Origin: Lingula anatina
Taxonomy: Eukaryota > Brachiopoda > Lingulata > Lingulida > Lingulidae
DNA: 20,530 nt
Assembly (NCBI RefSeq): GCF_001039355.2
Contig: NW_019775495.1
Location: forward strand, 228,128 to 248,657
Direction: 5' to 3'
The notes below the pieces were generated by a model. The model searched no databases and was not told the origin of the DNA. It worked only from the letters and a program-made list of their open reading frames with translations. A program made the position numbers and the translations under genes. How positions within the stretch are numbered: position 1 is the stretch's first letter; each line of letters begins with the position of its first letter. Below, in pieces: positions 19,277 through 20,530 of this stretch.

Positions 19277-19656
19277 ATTAGACACGCAAACTAAGTTTAT
19301 TTTATCCTATTCATACCGGGTGGCGATTATCGCACCAGTGGTGCATTCTCTCACAGTTGACAATCTATTATATGTAAGTAATTAAGGTCTTTAAAGTTCA
19401 CACATGACATATACATGTAGTGCTATATACGTCAAAAAGATATTTATAAATTCTACAAAATTTTAATCGGGAGACTTTCGTCAATTTCTTCTTACCGTCT
19501 TAAACTAAAATTCAACAACAAAGTGGTTCGGAAGTGTAAAGCTGTATTGCACAGTAAAATAATATTCAACAAGATTGATCTTTATCGGAAAAAAAGTACA
19601 TCCCTTTCAACAAAATCATATGGTTATTTTGAAAACAATATCAGTTTTCACAAGAA

Positions 19657-19718
<62 letters not shown>

Positions 19719-20497
19719 CTATTGCAGGGTTTCACCGAATCCCACCATTTCATGATCACTTCTGTTATGTCCAAACAAAAAGATATTTAACAATTGTTAT
19801 CATCATGATCAGTGAAGCATCAACATGGTCTAACATTTTACTTCTTTGTGTTTGATCGAAACAGCAACGCATCAAGTTGGACTACCTTTTTCAACTGTGT
19901 AAATCCTTCGACAAATCATTATTTATCCGTTTGCTCCCTAATAACTTTGCGCTGGGTGGGTTGTCCCTTTTTTCACAGAAATCAATTTTTTATGTTTAAG
20001 TAGCAGTAATTGTTTGGTGCATGAAAGCGATTCTTAGGTATACAGCTACGGGTTCCCACTCCAGCTTACCCTCTGAGATTAGGGACCACGTACTAAAAAG
20101 TACAAAAATTAAAGGATTCAATAGTTTTGAAACAGATCACTAAAGCGCAACCTGTGGTCAGAGAGTATAACGTCAGCTTATGCTAGGTATTACACTGCAT
20201 CTCAATTGTCCATTTCCAAAATTTTAGACATATTCTATTGATCCCTTTAAAGTTCAACAGCAAATGTTTTTGGTAAACCAGCACAGTTGTTGTCCGTATT
20301 TAAACAATTTTATATATCATATGACGAAACTCGGTCCTCTCTCGACAGTTTCTGAATATTTTCGGCATAACCCGTCAAAAACTTTTTGCATAACGATGTT
20401 ACAGACAGACAGACAAATAATTAAGTAATGTTTAACCATTTATCAATTAATTAATTTCACCAAACTTTAATGGTTTCTTACTTGGTTCAGGAAGCAC
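19277..20497. other. upstream or intron sequence of the long paralog, no clear exon
   Basis: No convincing signal-peptide exon is seen on the minus strand. A weak candidate mini-exon lies at 20497-20482: on the minus strand it reads V-L-P-E-P and ends in phase 1 at gtaaga, the phase required by the exon at 19092. The TTA run upstream of it would read poly-leucine. This is suggestive only. Confidence 0.35.
19659..19716. repeat. (AT)29 microsatellite
   Basis: An uninterrupted AT dinucleotide run of 58 bases. The plus-strand open frames through it read alternating Ile-Tyr and are artefacts. Confidence 0.95.

Positions 20498-20530
<33 letters not shown>
20498..20530. repeat. (TAA)11 microsatellite at the right edge
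   Basis: Eleven TAA units reach the end of the window, so the true length is unknown. Confidence 0.95.

Noticed and set aside
19523-19855. Plus-strand frames of 110 and 71 codons with Ile-Tyr repeats
   Set aside because: They are created by the AT microsatellite.
20083-20115. Possible minus-strand mini-exon between a tttttag acceptor and a gtaagc donor
   Set aside because: It needs a phase-2 upstream exon that I cannot find, and it is too short to judge.

Overview
This is intron-rich, AT-rich animal nuclear DNA. It has GT-AG introns, modular extracellular domains on phase-1 exons, microsatellites, minisatellites and long non-coding stretches. There is no bacterial-style operon, rRNA or tRNA that I can see. 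The domain mix (Ly6/uPAR, LamG-like, Sushi, mucin-like stalk) and the many TACATGTA octamers suggest an invertebrate, perhaps a lophotrochozoan such as a mollusc. The species call is inference only.

Layout. (1) 1-900: minisatellite, short direct repeats, a CpG-rich patch and an (ATT)12 run. (2) 850-2421, minus strand: a complete three-exon gene for a small secreted Ly6/uPAR three-finger protein of 120 residues with ten cysteines. It has a TATA box upstream and overlapping poly(A) signals downstream. Its exons are 109, 114 and 140 nt, and most of the gene is missed by simple ORF calling. (3) 2500-8400: mostly non-coding, with direct repeats, a GC-rich GACAGCCGA repeat patch, and a cluster of unidentified minus-strand exon-like segments (5372-6484). 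(4) 8580-11110, plus strand: a LamG-like domain exon, a Sushi exon and a short terminal exon of a receptor-like gene, followed by a poly(A) signal. (5) 11110-14100: non-coding and AT-rich. (6) 14106-19092, minus strand: seven exons of a longer paralog. In order these encode LamG-like 1, Sushi 1, LamG-like 2 (three exons), a Thr/Pro mucin-like stalk of 45-bp repeats with Sushi 2, then a transmembrane helix and an arginine-rich tail. The first exon of each paralog is not identified. (7) 19100-20530: intron or upstream sequence with an (AT)29 run and a (TAA)11 run that meets the window edge.

The main result is the convergent pair of paralogs. They share the LamG 1 exon, the Sushi 1 exon, the start of the stalk exon, the intron 5' of LamG 1 and the intron just 5' of the stalk exon. 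The plus copy lacks the whole LamG 2 block and keeps only one stalk repeat before a new stop codon. The minus copy is therefore a membrane-anchored, heavily glycosylated receptor or adhesion-like protein. The plus copy, if expressed, would be a short protein with no membrane anchor. A membrane and soluble pair is an inference from domain layout; ligand and function are unknown.
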